Source: Janibacter indicus (lineage in GTDB: Bacteria > Actinomycetota > Actinomycetes > Actinomycetales > Dermatophilaceae). Taken from it: 64,000 nt of DNA. Every line of letters begins with the position of its first letter. Positions within the stretch are counted from its first letter, which is position 1. Positions 1 to 8,052 of this stretch are shown here, one piece after another. The notes below the pieces were generated by a model that saw only the letters and a list, made by a program, of their open reading frames with translations, did not search any database and was not told the origin of the DNA. Location: assembly GCF_900176385.1 (NCBI RefSeq), contig NZ_FWXN01000006.1, positions 186,001 to 250,000 of the forward strand, written 5' to 3'. Made by a program: the position numbers and the translations under genes.

Positions 1-1020
1 GCGGGCGGGTCGCGCGGCGCCGGCACGGTCGGGAACGGTGCCGGCCAGGACGGCCCGCGGCGCACCTACGACCGCCCGAGCGGCTACGACATCTTCGAGC
101 GTGACCCGGGGTCGATGGGCGTTCGGACCAACCGCGACGAACACGGCAACCTCCACCACTACGACCCGCTCACCGGCCGGACCTGGCAGGAGGGGGCGGA
201 CGGCACCTGGCGCGACAGCCAGGGCATCTTCGGCGACACGCACACCGACATCCGCACGACCGAGCACGACGGCGGGTGGGAGACCACCCGCGAGAGCACG
301 CGGAGCACCGCCGGACGAGGTGAGTGGGGCGAGTCCTGGTCGCACGAGCGCTCCTTCGACCACGAGGGCCTCGCGACCACCCAGGCCGTCCTCGACGAGG
401 TCCAGAGCGAGCCGATCGTCGAGCAGGACCTGTGGGACGCCGGGGTGAGCGACCGGGTCGCCGGTGGGCACGTCGGCGACGACCAGACCGGCGCCAGCGG
501 CGAGGTCCTGTCCTACAACGCCGAGAGCCAGGGCTCGATGGGCGTCGACGCGACCCGCGGTGCCTATGTCGAGGCCAACGCCGAGGCCGGTGCCTACCTG
601 GCCCGTGGCGAGGCCCACTGGGGCAACGACCATGGGACGACGGCCAACGCCGAGGGCTACATCGGCGCGGAGGCCGAGGCCGGCGCCAGCGGGCAGATCG
701 GCCCGGCCGGCGCCCAGGTGGAGGCCGGCTTCGAGGCCTTCGCCGGCGGCAGCATCGAGGGCGGCGTGAGCCAGGACCTCGGTCCCGCCGATGTCGGGGT
801 CTCCGGGTCGCTGTCCTACGGCATCGGCGTCGAGGCCGACGTCGGCGCCGAGGTCTCCATGGAGGAGATCAGCATCTCCGCCGACATCGGCGCGACCCTC
901 GGCGTCGGTGGGTCGCTGTCCTTCGACGTGTCGATCTCCCCCAACGAGATCGTCGACGGCCTGGCCGACGCCGGTCAGGCGCTCGCGGACTCACCGATCA
1001 ACCCCGGCAACTGGTGGTGA
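1..1020 (+). CDS. Gly/Ala-rich protein, 5' end missing (probable T7SS-associated)
   Basis: The frame is open from base 1, so the gene begins before the window; 339 codons are visible and the stop is TGA at 1018-1020. The visible N-terminal part is hydrophilic, with many Tyr, Asp and Gly (HYDPLTGRTW, GTWRDSQGIF). The C-terminal ~170 residues are rich in Ala, Glu and Gly in a short-period pattern (NAEAGAY, GAEAEAGASG, GIGVEADVGAEV, DIGATLGVGGS), which looks like a repetitive beta or solenoid-like domain. No signal peptide or membrane segment is visible in this fragment. It lies directly upstream of the phosphatase/FHA/kinase/EccC genes, so a type VII-exported or envelope protein is a reasonable guess, but no catalytic motif is recognised. 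Confidence 0.6.
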   Translation, partial: AGGSRGAGTVGNGAGQDGPRRTYDRPSGYDIFERDPGSMGVRTNRDEHGNLHHYDPLTGRTWQEGADGTWRDSQGIFGDTHTDIRTTEHDGGWETTRESTRSTAGRGEWGESWSHERSFDHEGLATTQAVLDEVQSEPIVEQDLWDAGVSDRVAGGHVGDDQTGASGEVLSYNAESQGSMGVDATRGAYVEANAEAGAYLARGEAHWGNDHGTTANAEGYIGAEAEAGASGQIGPAGAQVEAGFEAFAGGSIEGGVSQDLGPADVGVSGSLSYGIGVEADVGAEVSMEEISISADIGATLGVGGSLSFDVSISPNEIVDGLADAGQALADSPINPGNWW

Positions 1021-1087
1021 CCCCCCTTCGACCGAGATGGCAGGCTGGGCCGCAGCCCCGCCGCCCTCATGACCACAGGAGAGCAGC

Positions 1088-1564
1088 ATGACCCGCATCA
1101 GCTACCCGAGCGAGGTCGTCCCCGGCCCGCCGCCGGTGAGCCTCGACATGCCCGAGGGATGGACCCAGGTCTGGGCCCCCGACACGCTCATCGCCATCCG
1201 TGACGACGCGCAGGGCGCCGACCACTTCCTGGCCAACGTCGTCGTCCGCTTCTACCAGCGGCTCGCCCCCTTCGGGCCCGACGAGATCCACGCCGAGCTG
1301 ACCCAGTACGCACAGCAGCGTCGCGACGGTCGGGTCGGGGCCCTCAAGCAGCTGTCCGTCGGTGGCCGCGAGTGGCTCGGTGCCGACCTGGCCTTCGTCG
1401 ACGACCAGGCCGGGACCGTCGGCCAGGTCCACTGGTTCACCGCGCAGCAGCACAACGACGTCTTCGACGTCGTCCAGGTGACCGGGTCGTACGCCGGCTC
1501 GCGACGAGAGCAGGACTACGCGACCATTGACGCCATCGTGGACTCCGTCCGCGTCAACCCGTGA
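1088..1564 (+). CDS. LpqN-like small protein, copy 1
   Basis: 158 residues, ATG start after an AGGAGA site at about 1077-1082. It begins ISYPSEVVPGPPPVSLDMPEGW and ends with a DYATIDAIVDSVRV helix. The layout (a Pro-rich opening, then VSLDMPEGW, VVVRFYQR, a HWF strand and a final helix) resembles actinobacterial LpqN/LpqT-type and immunity-like one-domain proteins, but no lipobox or signal peptide is present, so it should be cytosolic. The next gene is a clear paralogue. Position between a putative secreted protein and the signalling genes of the ESX locus suggests a chaperone-like or accessory role; that is inference. Confidence 0.75.
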   Translation: MTRISYPSEVVPGPPPVSLDMPEGWTQVWAPDTLIAIRDDAQGADHFLANVVVRFYQRLAPFGPDEIHAELTQYAQQRRDGRVGALKQLSVGGREWLGADLAFVDDQAGTVGQVHWFTAQQHNDVFDVVQVTGSYAGSRREQDYATIDAIVDSVRVNP

Positions 1565-1580
1565 GGTAGGACTCTTACCC

Positions 1581-2054
1581 ATGCCAGAGCTGAAGTACCC
1601 CAGCGAGGTCTTCCCGGGACCCCCCGGGGTCACCGTCGACGTACCCGAGACCTGGGCGCCCGTGCGCGTCGGAGGGACCCTGCTGTCCTGTCGGCGCATC
1701 GACAGCGACCAGGGCTTCGCACCCAATGTCGTCGTCCGCGGCTTCCAGCGCACCGCCGACTTCACCATGCGGCACGCCCTGCAGGAGCTGCGGGGCTTCG
1801 TCAGCGACCAGCAGGACGGCCACGTCGACGAGCCCTTCGAACTGACCCTCGGTGAGGTCCCCTTCCTCGGCGTCAACGTCTCGTGGACCGACCCCGAGAT
1901 CGGGACGATCGTGCAGATCCACCTCTTCGCCGGGTCGCGCCGGGGTCGGATCGTCGACCTCGTGCAGGCCACGGGGTCGGTGGGGGGCGGCGACGCGCAG
2001 AGCGCCTATGCTGAGGTGCAGCAGATCCTGCAGACCATCCGGGTCACGAAGTGA
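1581..2054 (+). CDS. LpqN-like small protein, copy 2
   Basis: 157 residues. ATG at 1581 (MPELKYPSEVF) is chosen over an in-frame upstream start at 1527 because the family match begins here, as in the upstream copy. The two proteins share the opening YPSEV-PGPP-V--D-PE-W, the VVVRGFQR/VVVRFYQR strand, the Q-DG-V segment, a G-IVQIHLF / GTVGQVHWF strand, V-DLVQATGS and a closing I-Q-IR helix, so this is a tandem duplication. The stop overlaps the GTG of the phosphatase gene (GTGA), giving translational coupling to the signalling operon. Function unknown. Confidence 0.8.
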   Translation: MPELKYPSEVFPGPPGVTVDVPETWAPVRVGGTLLSCRRIDSDQGFAPNVVVRGFQRTADFTMRHALQELRGFVSDQQDGHVDEPFELTLGEVPFLGVNVSWTDPEIGTIVQIHLFAGSRRGRIVDLVQATGSVGGGDAQSAYAEVQQILQTIRVTK

Positions 2055-2890
2055 CTGCGGTGGCGCACCCTGACGAACGCCCCGGCCTGATGCTCCGTGT
2101 GGGAGCCGCGACCGACACCGGGCGGGTCCGTGACCACAACGAGGACTCGGCGCTGGCCGAGGGCGGGATCTTCGTCGTCGCCGACGGCATGGGCGGACAC
2201 GCGGCCGGCGAGGTCGCGAGCGGCATCGCCGTCGAGACGATGCGGGAGCTCGTCACGCGTGGCGAGCTGACCTCCGACGACGTCACCCGCCAGCTGCTCG
2301 TGGCCAACGAGCGCATCCTCGAGGGGGTCGCGTCGCACCCCGAGCAGCGCGGCATGGGCACGACCGCCACCGGGATCGTGCTCGTCACCGCCGGCGGGTC
2401 CGACCACTGGGCCGTCTTCAACGTCGGCGACTCACGGGTCTACCGGTGGATCGACGGGACCCTCAGCCAGGTGACCGTCGACCACTCCGAGGTGCAGGAG
2501 CTCGTCGACGCCGGCGTCATCACCGCCGAGGAGGCCCGGGTGCACCCGGCCCGCAACGTCGTCACCCGCTCCCTGGGCACCGACTACGCCTACCACTCCG
2601 ACGTCTGGGTCCTGCCGCCCTACGCCGGTGAGCGCTTCGTCATCTGCAGCGACGGCCTGACCAACGAGATCACCGACGAGCGGTTGCGTGAGATCCTGCA
2701 GCAGTGCCCCGACCCCCAGGTCGCGGCCGAGGAGCTCGTCCGCGCCGCGGTCGAGGCCGGGGGCAGGGACAATGTGACCGTCGTCGTCGTCAACCTCGAC
2801 GGCGACGTCGGGGACGACCTGTCGGAGACGAGCCCGCGGCAGCCGGGTGACGACACCACCCCGCGAGAGATCGTCAGCGAGGAGAAGTGA
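2051..2890 (+). CDS. PP2C-family Ser/Thr protein phosphatase
   Basis: 279 residues; GTG start overlapping the previous stop. All PP2C metal-site motifs are present: RDHNEDS near residue 30, VADGMGGH near 45, the GDSRVYRW strand near 126, CSDGLTN near 200 and GRDNVTVVVV near 238. It is a Mn/Mg-dependent PstP-type phosphatase predicted to remove phosphates placed by the kinase encoded at 5138. There is no transmembrane segment, unlike the usual membrane-anchored PstP, so it is cytosolic. Its position with two FHA proteins and a kinase makes a local phosphorylation switch for the secretion machine likely. Confidence 0.95.
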   Translation: MTAVAHPDERPGLMLRVGAATDTGRVRDHNEDSALAEGGIFVVADGMGGHAAGEVASGIAVETMRELVTRGELTSDDVTRQLLVANERILEGVASHPEQRGMGTTATGIVLVTAGGSDHWAVFNVGDSRVYRWIDGTLSQVTVDHSEVQELVDAGVITAEEARVHPARNVVTRSLGTDYAYHSDVWVLPPYAGERFVICSDGLTNEITDERLREILQQCPDPQVAAEELVRAAVEAGGRDNVTVVVVNLDGDVGDDLSETSPRQPGDDTTPREIVSEEK

Positions 2891-2892
2891 CC

Positions 2893-5130
2893 ATGCAGAG
2901 CAGGATCGAGGGTCGAGACGGCTGGGTCGAGGTCACCCGCGACGGGGTGGCCGTCCTGGCGAAGGGGGACGACGCCCTCGCCGAGCGCATCGGCGCCGCG
3001 CTCGACGCGGCCGACGGTGACGAGCTCGCCGACGTCGTCACCGATGAGCTGAGCTCCGGCGGGGTCCGACGGACCCCGGACTTCGCCGTCGTCGACCACG
3101 CCTCCGGTCGGGTCCTCGTGCGCGGCACCGCCTCGGTGCAGGTCGTCGCCGCCGACGGCTCGACCCGCGAGTTCCTCGCTCCTGCCCGCGGCCCGTGGGC
3201 CGACGAGGACGCCGTCCTCGACGGCGAGGTCGTGCTCGTCACGGGCGAGCCCGAGCCCGCGGCCGAGTCCGGAGCCGCCGAGCCGGAGGTTGCCGAGGCC
3301 TCGGGGGCCACGGAAGACACCCCCGCCGATCCGATGAGCCCTCAGGTGGCCCACCCCGAGGCCACCGACGCCGAGCCGACGCCGTCTGAGCCGGCGGAGG
3401 CCGGGGCACTCGCGCCCGAGGAGGAGCCGGCCCCGGAGCCGGCCGCCGAGGAGCCCGTCGCCGCGGAGCCGCCGGCTGCCCAGCCGACCGGCTGGGCGGT
3501 GCCCTCGGTCTTCGGCGGCGCCCCTGGCGCCTCGGGGGCGGCGACCGGTCGGCCGCAGCTGTCGGTCGTCCCCGACCCCGCGCCCGGGCCGGACTCCAGT
3601 GGCCAGCCTGCCCGGGACCCGGCACCCACCGCCCCCACCGACCAGCAGCCGGTCGAGGCCGGCGAGGTCGTTGAGACACCCGCACCGCAGGCGCAGGAGA
3701 TCAGCGAGCCGGAGGCTGCGCCGTCCGAACCCGCCCCGGTGGCCGCGACCACCGCGCCCAGTGACACCCCGGCCGGTGACACCCCGGCCGGTGAGGCCCC
3801 GGGAGCACCGGCCCCTGCCGCCGCGCGTGGCGACGACGAGGAGGAGCTGCCGAGCTTCGACTTCCTCTTCGGCAACACCCACAGCCACCGCAGCTCGCTG
3901 CTCGCCGGTCTCGAGGAGGAGGAGGAGGAGGCGCAGGAGTCCATCGACTCCGGTCCCGTGGCGGCCGCCGGTGGCTTCCAGGCGCAGGACAACCCTGCCA
4001 ACGCGACCCTCGCCCCGCCGACGGAGGAGGACGAGGCCCCGGCTCCCGCGCGCCCGCAGGGGCCGACCGTGGGGGCCCTCCCGGGCGGGTTGCCGCCCAT
4101 GCCCGGCAGCGCGCCCGCGCAGCAGGACGACCACGGCGATGCCGGCTGGTCGCCCGAGCAGGCGATGGCGGACGGGCCGGCGGTGCCCCCGCAGGAGCCG
4201 GCTGCTGCGGCCCCCGAGGCCCCGACAGCTGCCGAGGACCCTGCGGTCGACAACCGTCCCGAGGTCGTCGGCGCCTCGACCGGCCGGGGGGACACCCCGG
4301 CCCCGCAGCCCTTCGCCGGGTCCGGCCCCTCGCGGGTCCAGGCGGCCCGCGACGACGCCTCCGGCCACGAGCCCGGCGTCGTGCGTCCGCAGTTCGCCGA
4401 CGGTCACCTCGTCGGCTCGCGCGTGCCGACGAGCACTCCGGCGGCCGCCCCGACGACGGAGGCGGCACCCCCTTCGTCCGCAGCCGAGCCTGCCGCCGAC
4501 GACGGTGGCGTCATCTCCGCCGTCCCGTGGGGTGGCGGGGCCGCAGCCCCCGGCATGCCCGGCGGACTGCCGCCGCTGCCGACCCCCGACCACGGAGCTG
4601 CCGAGCCGGTCCCGGCAGGGGCGGCGCCCGAGGAGGTCGGCGTCGACACCGGTGAGATCCCGAGCGGTCCGATGGTCCTCGCGGTCCGGTGCTCGCTCGG
4701 CCACCACAACGCCCCGCACGCGACCCGCTGCCGCGTGTGCGGCCAGGACCTGCCGTCCCAGACGCCCGAGCAGACGCCTCGCCCCGCGCTCGGCCTGCTG
4801 CGCCTGTCCACCGGAGACGTCGTGACTCTCGACCGCGGGGTGCTCATCGGCCGCGCGCCCCGCGCGTCGGCCGAGGCGAGCGGCGCCCGCGCCCCGCACC
4901 TGGTGCGGATCTCCAGCCCGGACAACGAGATCTCTCGCAACCACGTCGAGATCGTCCTCGACGGCTGGCACGTGCTCGTCCGCGACCTCGGCTCGACCAA
5001 CGGCACGACCGTCGCCCTGCCGGGGTCCTCGCCGGTGCGCGTGCGCCCGGGTGACCAGCAGACGATCGAGCCGGGCACGACGGTCACCCTCGCCGACCAG
5101 GTCTCGATGGTCTTCGAGGTCACGGGATGA
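2893..5130 (+). CDS. Pro/Ala/Glu-rich adaptor with zinc ribbon and C-terminal FHA domain
   Basis: 745 residues from ATG 2893, with GGAG at 2881-2884; a GTG two codons upstream is the alternative start. Residues ~1-115 form a compact domain, then comes a ~480-residue low-complexity linker of Pro, Ala, Glu and Thr. A four-Cys zinc ribbon (C-x-LGHHNAPHATRC-x-VC) lies near residues 599-617. A canonical FHA domain occupies ~635-735, with GRAP, SRNH and GSTNGT phosphopeptide-binding motifs. FHA domains bind phosphothreonine, so it should read phosphorylation by the neighbouring kinase. The disordered linker resembles those of FHA scaffolds that cluster membrane kinases. It lies 2 nt after the phosphatase stop and 7 nt before the kinase start. 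Confidence 0.9.
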   Translation: MQSRIEGRDGWVEVTRDGVAVLAKGDDALAERIGAALDAADGDELADVVTDELSSGGVRRTPDFAVVDHASGRVLVRGTASVQVVAADGSTREFLAPARGPWADEDAVLDGEVVLVTGEPEPAAESGAAEPEVAEASGATEDTPADPMSPQVAHPEATDAEPTPSEPAEAGALAPEEEPAPEPAAEEPVAAEPPAAQPTGWAVPSVFGGAPGASGAATGRPQLSVVPDPAPGPDSSGQPARDPAPTAPTDQQPVEAGEVVETPAPQAQEISEPEAAPSEPAPVAATTAPSDTPAGDTPAGEAPGAPAPAAARGDDEEELPSFDFLFGNTHSHRSSLLAGLEEEEEEAQESIDSGPVAAAGGFQAQDNPANATLAPPTEEDEAPAPARPQGPTVGALPGGLPPMPGSAPAQQDDHGDAGWSPEQAMADGPAVPPQEPAAAAPEAPTAAEDPAVDNRPEVVGASTGRGDTPAPQPFAGSGPSRVQAARDDASGHEPGVVRPQFADGHLVGSRVPTSTPAAAPTTEAAPPSSAAEPAADDGGVISAVPWGGGAAAPGMPGGLPPLPTPDHGAAEPVPAGAAPEEVGVDTGEIPSGPMVLAVRCSLGHHNAPHATRCRVCGQDLPSQTPEQTPRPALGLLRLSTGDVVTLDRGVLIGRAPRASAEASGARAPHLVRISSPDNEISRNHVEIVLDGWHVLVRDLGSTNGTTVALPGSSPVRVRPGDQQTIEPGTTVTLADQVSMVFEVTG

Positions 5131-5137
5131 TGCCTGA

Positions 5138-6835
5138 GTGAGCAGCGCACTTCCTCCGGAGCTGCCCGGGCTGGACTACGTCCAGCCCCTCGGGTCGGGC
5201 GGCTATGCCGACGTCTTCCTCTACGAGCAGCAGATGCCGCGGATGAAGGTCGCGGTCAAGGTGCTCAAGACCGAGGGCCTGACCCAGGCGATCCAGCAGC
5301 AGTTCATCGACGAGGCCAACACCATGGCCCAGCTCGCCGACCACCCCTACATCGTCCAGGTCTTCCGCTCGGACACCAGCGACGACGGCCGGCCGTACCT
5401 CATCATGAAGTACTACCCGCCGCCCAACCTCGCCCAGCGGGCGCGGGCGGCGCGCTTCTCCGTCGAGGAGGTGCTGCGCACCGGGATCCAGCTCTCGAGC
5501 GCTGTCGAGACGGCCCACCGGGCTGGCGTCATCCACCGCGACATCAAGCCGGCCAACGTGCTCGTCAGTCAGTACGGCTCGCCGGGCCTGACCGACTTCG
5601 GCATCGCCGGTCGCGGTGGTGCGCTCGAGGAGCTCGACGACGACATCGGCGTCTCCATCCCGTGGGCCCCGCCGGAGGTGCTCTTCGGGCAGAGCAACGG
5701 CGACGCGCGGGCCGACGTCTACTCGCTCTCGGCCACCCTGTGGCAGCTGCTCGTCGGGCGCTCGCCCTTCGAGGTGCCGGGCGGGGACAACTCCGCCTAT
5801 GCGCTCATGCCACGCATCCGCTCCAACCCGCCGCCGACGACGGGCCGGGCCGACGTGCCGCAGTCGCTCGAGCGACTGCTGGCGCAGGCGATGAGCAAGA
5901 ACCCCCTCGCCCGGCCGGCGAGCGCCATCGAGTTCGCCCGCAGCCTTCAGGCGATCGAGCAGGACGAGCGTTTTTCGCGCACGGCGATCGTCGTCCTCGA
6001 CGAGCTCGGCCACTCCGGGGACTCCGGCGCGAGCCACGCCGACTCACCCGACCGCACCCAGCTGCGCGCGAACTCCGGCTCGGGGTCGGGCGGCGGTCCG
6101 CGACCCGTGCCGGGCGCGCCCCCGCCCCCGCTGGGCCAGCCGGTCATCGGCGGCCAGCTGAGCGGCGGACGCACGATCGGCGGGACCGGCCCGGTGCCCA
6201 TCGCCGAGGGCGTCGCGGCCCGGGCGACGGGCGGCCCGCCGCCTCCCACGGTCTCCGGCCCGCGGCCGTCGCAGCGCAGTGCCCCGCGACCCGGCCACGC
6301 CGGCCCGCCGCAGGCTTCGGGACCGCGCCCGCCGCAGGCCTCCGGGCCCCGGCCGACGCAGTCCCCGGGCCCGCAGCCGCCACCATCCACCCGTCGGCGG
6401 TGGGTGCCGGTGGCGGCCGTGGCGGCCGCCGTCGTCGTGCTCGCCGGCGTCATCGGCACCACGATCGCCGTGACCGGCGACGGTGGTGGGGAGCAGACCA
6501 CCGGTGGCACCTCGGGCAGCACCGGTGACGGGTCCTTCGGGGCGACGGTCCCCACCGCCGACCTGAAGCAGGAGGGGTCCAGCGCCGTCTTCGTCATGTC
6601 GGTCGACGGCTACGAGGACGGCGACAAGTACTTCGTCCGGATGGCGCCCGAACGTGGCGACCTCGACCGGGCGACCGCCTACGGGGTGCAGCAGATCGCG
6701 GACGGAACGGGGACCTTCTCCCAGGAGTTCGGCACGGCCGACCAGCTGTGCGGTCAGGCACAGGCGCGGCGCGGCGAGGAGCCTGACGAGGTGCGGACCC
6801 CGTGGAGCGACGTCAAGTGCGTGGACAAGGAATGA
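5138..6835 (+). CDS. Transmembrane Ser/Thr protein kinase (PknB-like, no PASTA)
   Basis: 565 residues, GTG start. Kinase domain ~15-275: glycine loop GSGGYADV near 20, catalytic Lys in VAVKVL, HRDIKPANV near 132, DFG near 153, and APPE in place of APE. The stretch between DFG and APPE has few Thr/Ser (GRGGALEELDDDIG...), unusual for a kinase activated by loop autophosphorylation. A Pro/Gly-rich linker (~300-415) leads to a single transmembrane helix (~420-442) and an extracellular domain of ~120 residues with two Cys (LCGQ, VKCV). There are no PASTA repeats. The extracellular domain is homologous to the product of the next gene. The stop overlaps the next start (ATGA). Confidence 0.93.
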   Translation: MSSALPPELPGLDYVQPLGSGGYADVFLYEQQMPRMKVAVKVLKTEGLTQAIQQQFIDEANTMAQLADHPYIVQVFRSDTSDDGRPYLIMKYYPPPNLAQRARAARFSVEEVLRTGIQLSSAVETAHRAGVIHRDIKPANVLVSQYGSPGLTDFGIAGRGGALEELDDDIGVSIPWAPPEVLFGQSNGDARADVYSLSATLWQLLVGRSPFEVPGGDNSAYALMPRIRSNPPPTTGRADVPQSLERLLAQAMSKNPLARPASAIEFARSLQAIEQDERFSRTAIVVLDELGHSGDSGASHADSPDRTQLRANSGSGSGGGPRPVPGAPPPPLGQPVIGGQLSGGRTIGGTGPVPIAEGVAARATGGPPPPTVSGPRPSQRSAPRPGHAGPPQASGPRPPQASGPRPTQSPGPQPPPSTRRRWVPVAAVAAAVVVLAGVIGTTIAVTGDGGGEQTTGGTSGSTGDGSFGATVPTADLKQEGSSAVFVMSVDGYEDGDKYFVRMAPERGDLDRATAYGVQQIADGTGTFSQEFGTADQLCGQAQARRGEEPDEVRTPWSDVKCVDKE

Positions 6836-7329
6836 GTGGGATGTCAGGTCGTGTCCCGCCGCCGGGCCAGCCCGCGGCGCCCGAGCCGCCGTCGAAGGGG
6901 ATCGAGGTGGGCTTGATCCCCTTCGTCGCCAGCATCGTCGGGGTGCTCCTCGTCATCGGCATCATCGGGGGCGTCCTGTGGGTCACCCGCGACGGCGAGG
7001 AGGTCAGCTCGTCCACGAGCACCGGGGCCGAGACCCCCGGCGGCGCCCTGTCGGGGCGGCCCACGCTCAAGGTGAGCGTCGAGGGCAACCAGCTCACGTG
7101 GACGATGGACTACGAGGGCCTGCGGGAGGGCGACTACTTCAGGATCAAGACCGGTGGTGCCCCCGACGCCATCACGGGAGATGGGACGCCGGTCCCACGT
7201 GGCCAGACGGAGTACGAGCAGACGATCTCCCCGGGGGTGCGGCAGTGTGGCATGGTGCAGGTCGTCCGGGGTGGCGGGACGCAGACCTCAGGGTGGTCGG
7301 CGGTCCAGTGCGAGGAGGCAGGTAGCTGA
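6832..7329 (+). CDS. Single-pass membrane protein with the kinase-type extracellular domain
   Basis: 165 residues, ATG overlapping the kinase stop. A short Pro-rich cytosolic tail is followed by one transmembrane helix (~32-52) and an extracellular domain of ~100 residues. That domain matches the end of the kinase: a DYEGLREGDYFRI block mirrors DGYEDGDKYFVRM, and both share a late QCG/LCG, a W-x-x-V-x-C near the end, and two Cys at similar spacing. It is effectively the sensor domain without a kinase, so it could compete for the same ligand or dimerise with the kinase. The stop shares 1 nt with the next ATG. Confidence 0.85.
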   Translation: MSGMSGRVPPPGQPAAPEPPSKGIEVGLIPFVASIVGVLLVIGIIGGVLWVTRDGEEVSSSTSTGAETPGGALSGRPTLKVSVEGNQLTWTMDYEGLREGDYFRIKTGGAPDAITGDGTPVPRGQTEYEQTISPGVRQCGMVQVVRGGGTQTSGWSAVQCEEAGS

Positions 7330-8045
7330 TGAGTGACAGCGTCGTGACGGTGGACTTCTGCGGAGAGGTCCACGAGGCACCGCGGGAGGGGACGCTGACG
7401 ATCGGCCGCGAGGGCGACGTCGAGATCGACGACAACCCCTTCCTCCACCGCCACTTCCTGCAGATCACCCACGAGGGCGGCTGGTGGTGGCTGACCAACA
7501 TCGGCTCGACCCTCACGGCGACCGTCGCCGACAAGAAGGGCCTCTTCCAGGCCTGGCTCAACCCCGGCGCCCGCATCCCGCTCGCCTTCGAGCGGGTCAC
7601 CGTGTGGTTCACCGCCGGACCGACGACCTACGACTTCGACGTCCTCGTCGGCAACCCCAGCTTCACGTCCGTCGACCACGAGGTGCTGCTGCCGCAGCAG
7701 GGCGGCGAGACCACCGTGGGGCGAGTCGCCTTCACCCCTGACCAGAAGCTGCTCGTCGTCGCGCTGTGCGAGGACTTCCTGCGTCGTGACGGCGCCGGCC
7801 AGGGGACGATCCCGTCCTCCGCCGTGGCCGCCGAGCGGCTGGGGTGGAAGGTCACGAAGTTCAACCGCAAGCTCGACAACGTCTGCCAGAAGCTCGCCGA
7901 CGCCGGGATCCGCGGCCTGCACGGCGGCCCGGGCAAGCTCGCGAGCAACCGCAAGTCACGGCTCGTCGAGCACGCCCTGTCCACGCGCATGGTGACCGAC
8001 GAGGACCTCGTCCTGCTCGACGACCCCGAGACAGTGGAGGGCTGA
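7329..8045 (+). CDS. FHA-like protein with C-terminal helical (winged-helix-like) region
   Basis: 238 residues. Residues ~15-65 look like a divergent FHA domain: TIGREGDVEID, then LHRHFLQI where SRRHxxI is expected, then NIGSTLTATV where LGSTNGTxV is expected. The canonical Ser and Asn of the phosphothreonine pocket are thus altered, so phosphopeptide binding is uncertain. The C-terminal half (LCEDFLRRD, AAERLGWKVTKFNRKLDNVCQKL) reads like a helix-turn-helix or winged helix followed by a Lys/Arg-rich tail. Cytosolic. It is coupled to the membrane gene upstream and likely links phospho-signalling to another protein or DNA. Confidence 0.8.
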   Translation: MSDSVVTVDFCGEVHEAPREGTLTIGREGDVEIDDNPFLHRHFLQITHEGGWWWLTNIGSTLTATVADKKGLFQAWLNPGARIPLAFERVTVWFTAGPTTYDFDVLVGNPSFTSVDHEVLLPQQGGETTVGRVAFTPDQKLLVVALCEDFLRRDGAGQGTIPSSAVAAERLGWKVTKFNRKLDNVCQKLADAGIRGLHGGPGKLASNRKSRLVEHALSTRMVTDEDLVLLDDPETVEG

Positions 8046-8052
8046 GCGCCGG

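Noticed and set aside
2620-4971. 783-codon minus-strand frame over the FHA gene
   Set aside because: Low-complexity Arg/Gly-rich shadow of the Pro/Ala/Glu linker on the plus strand.
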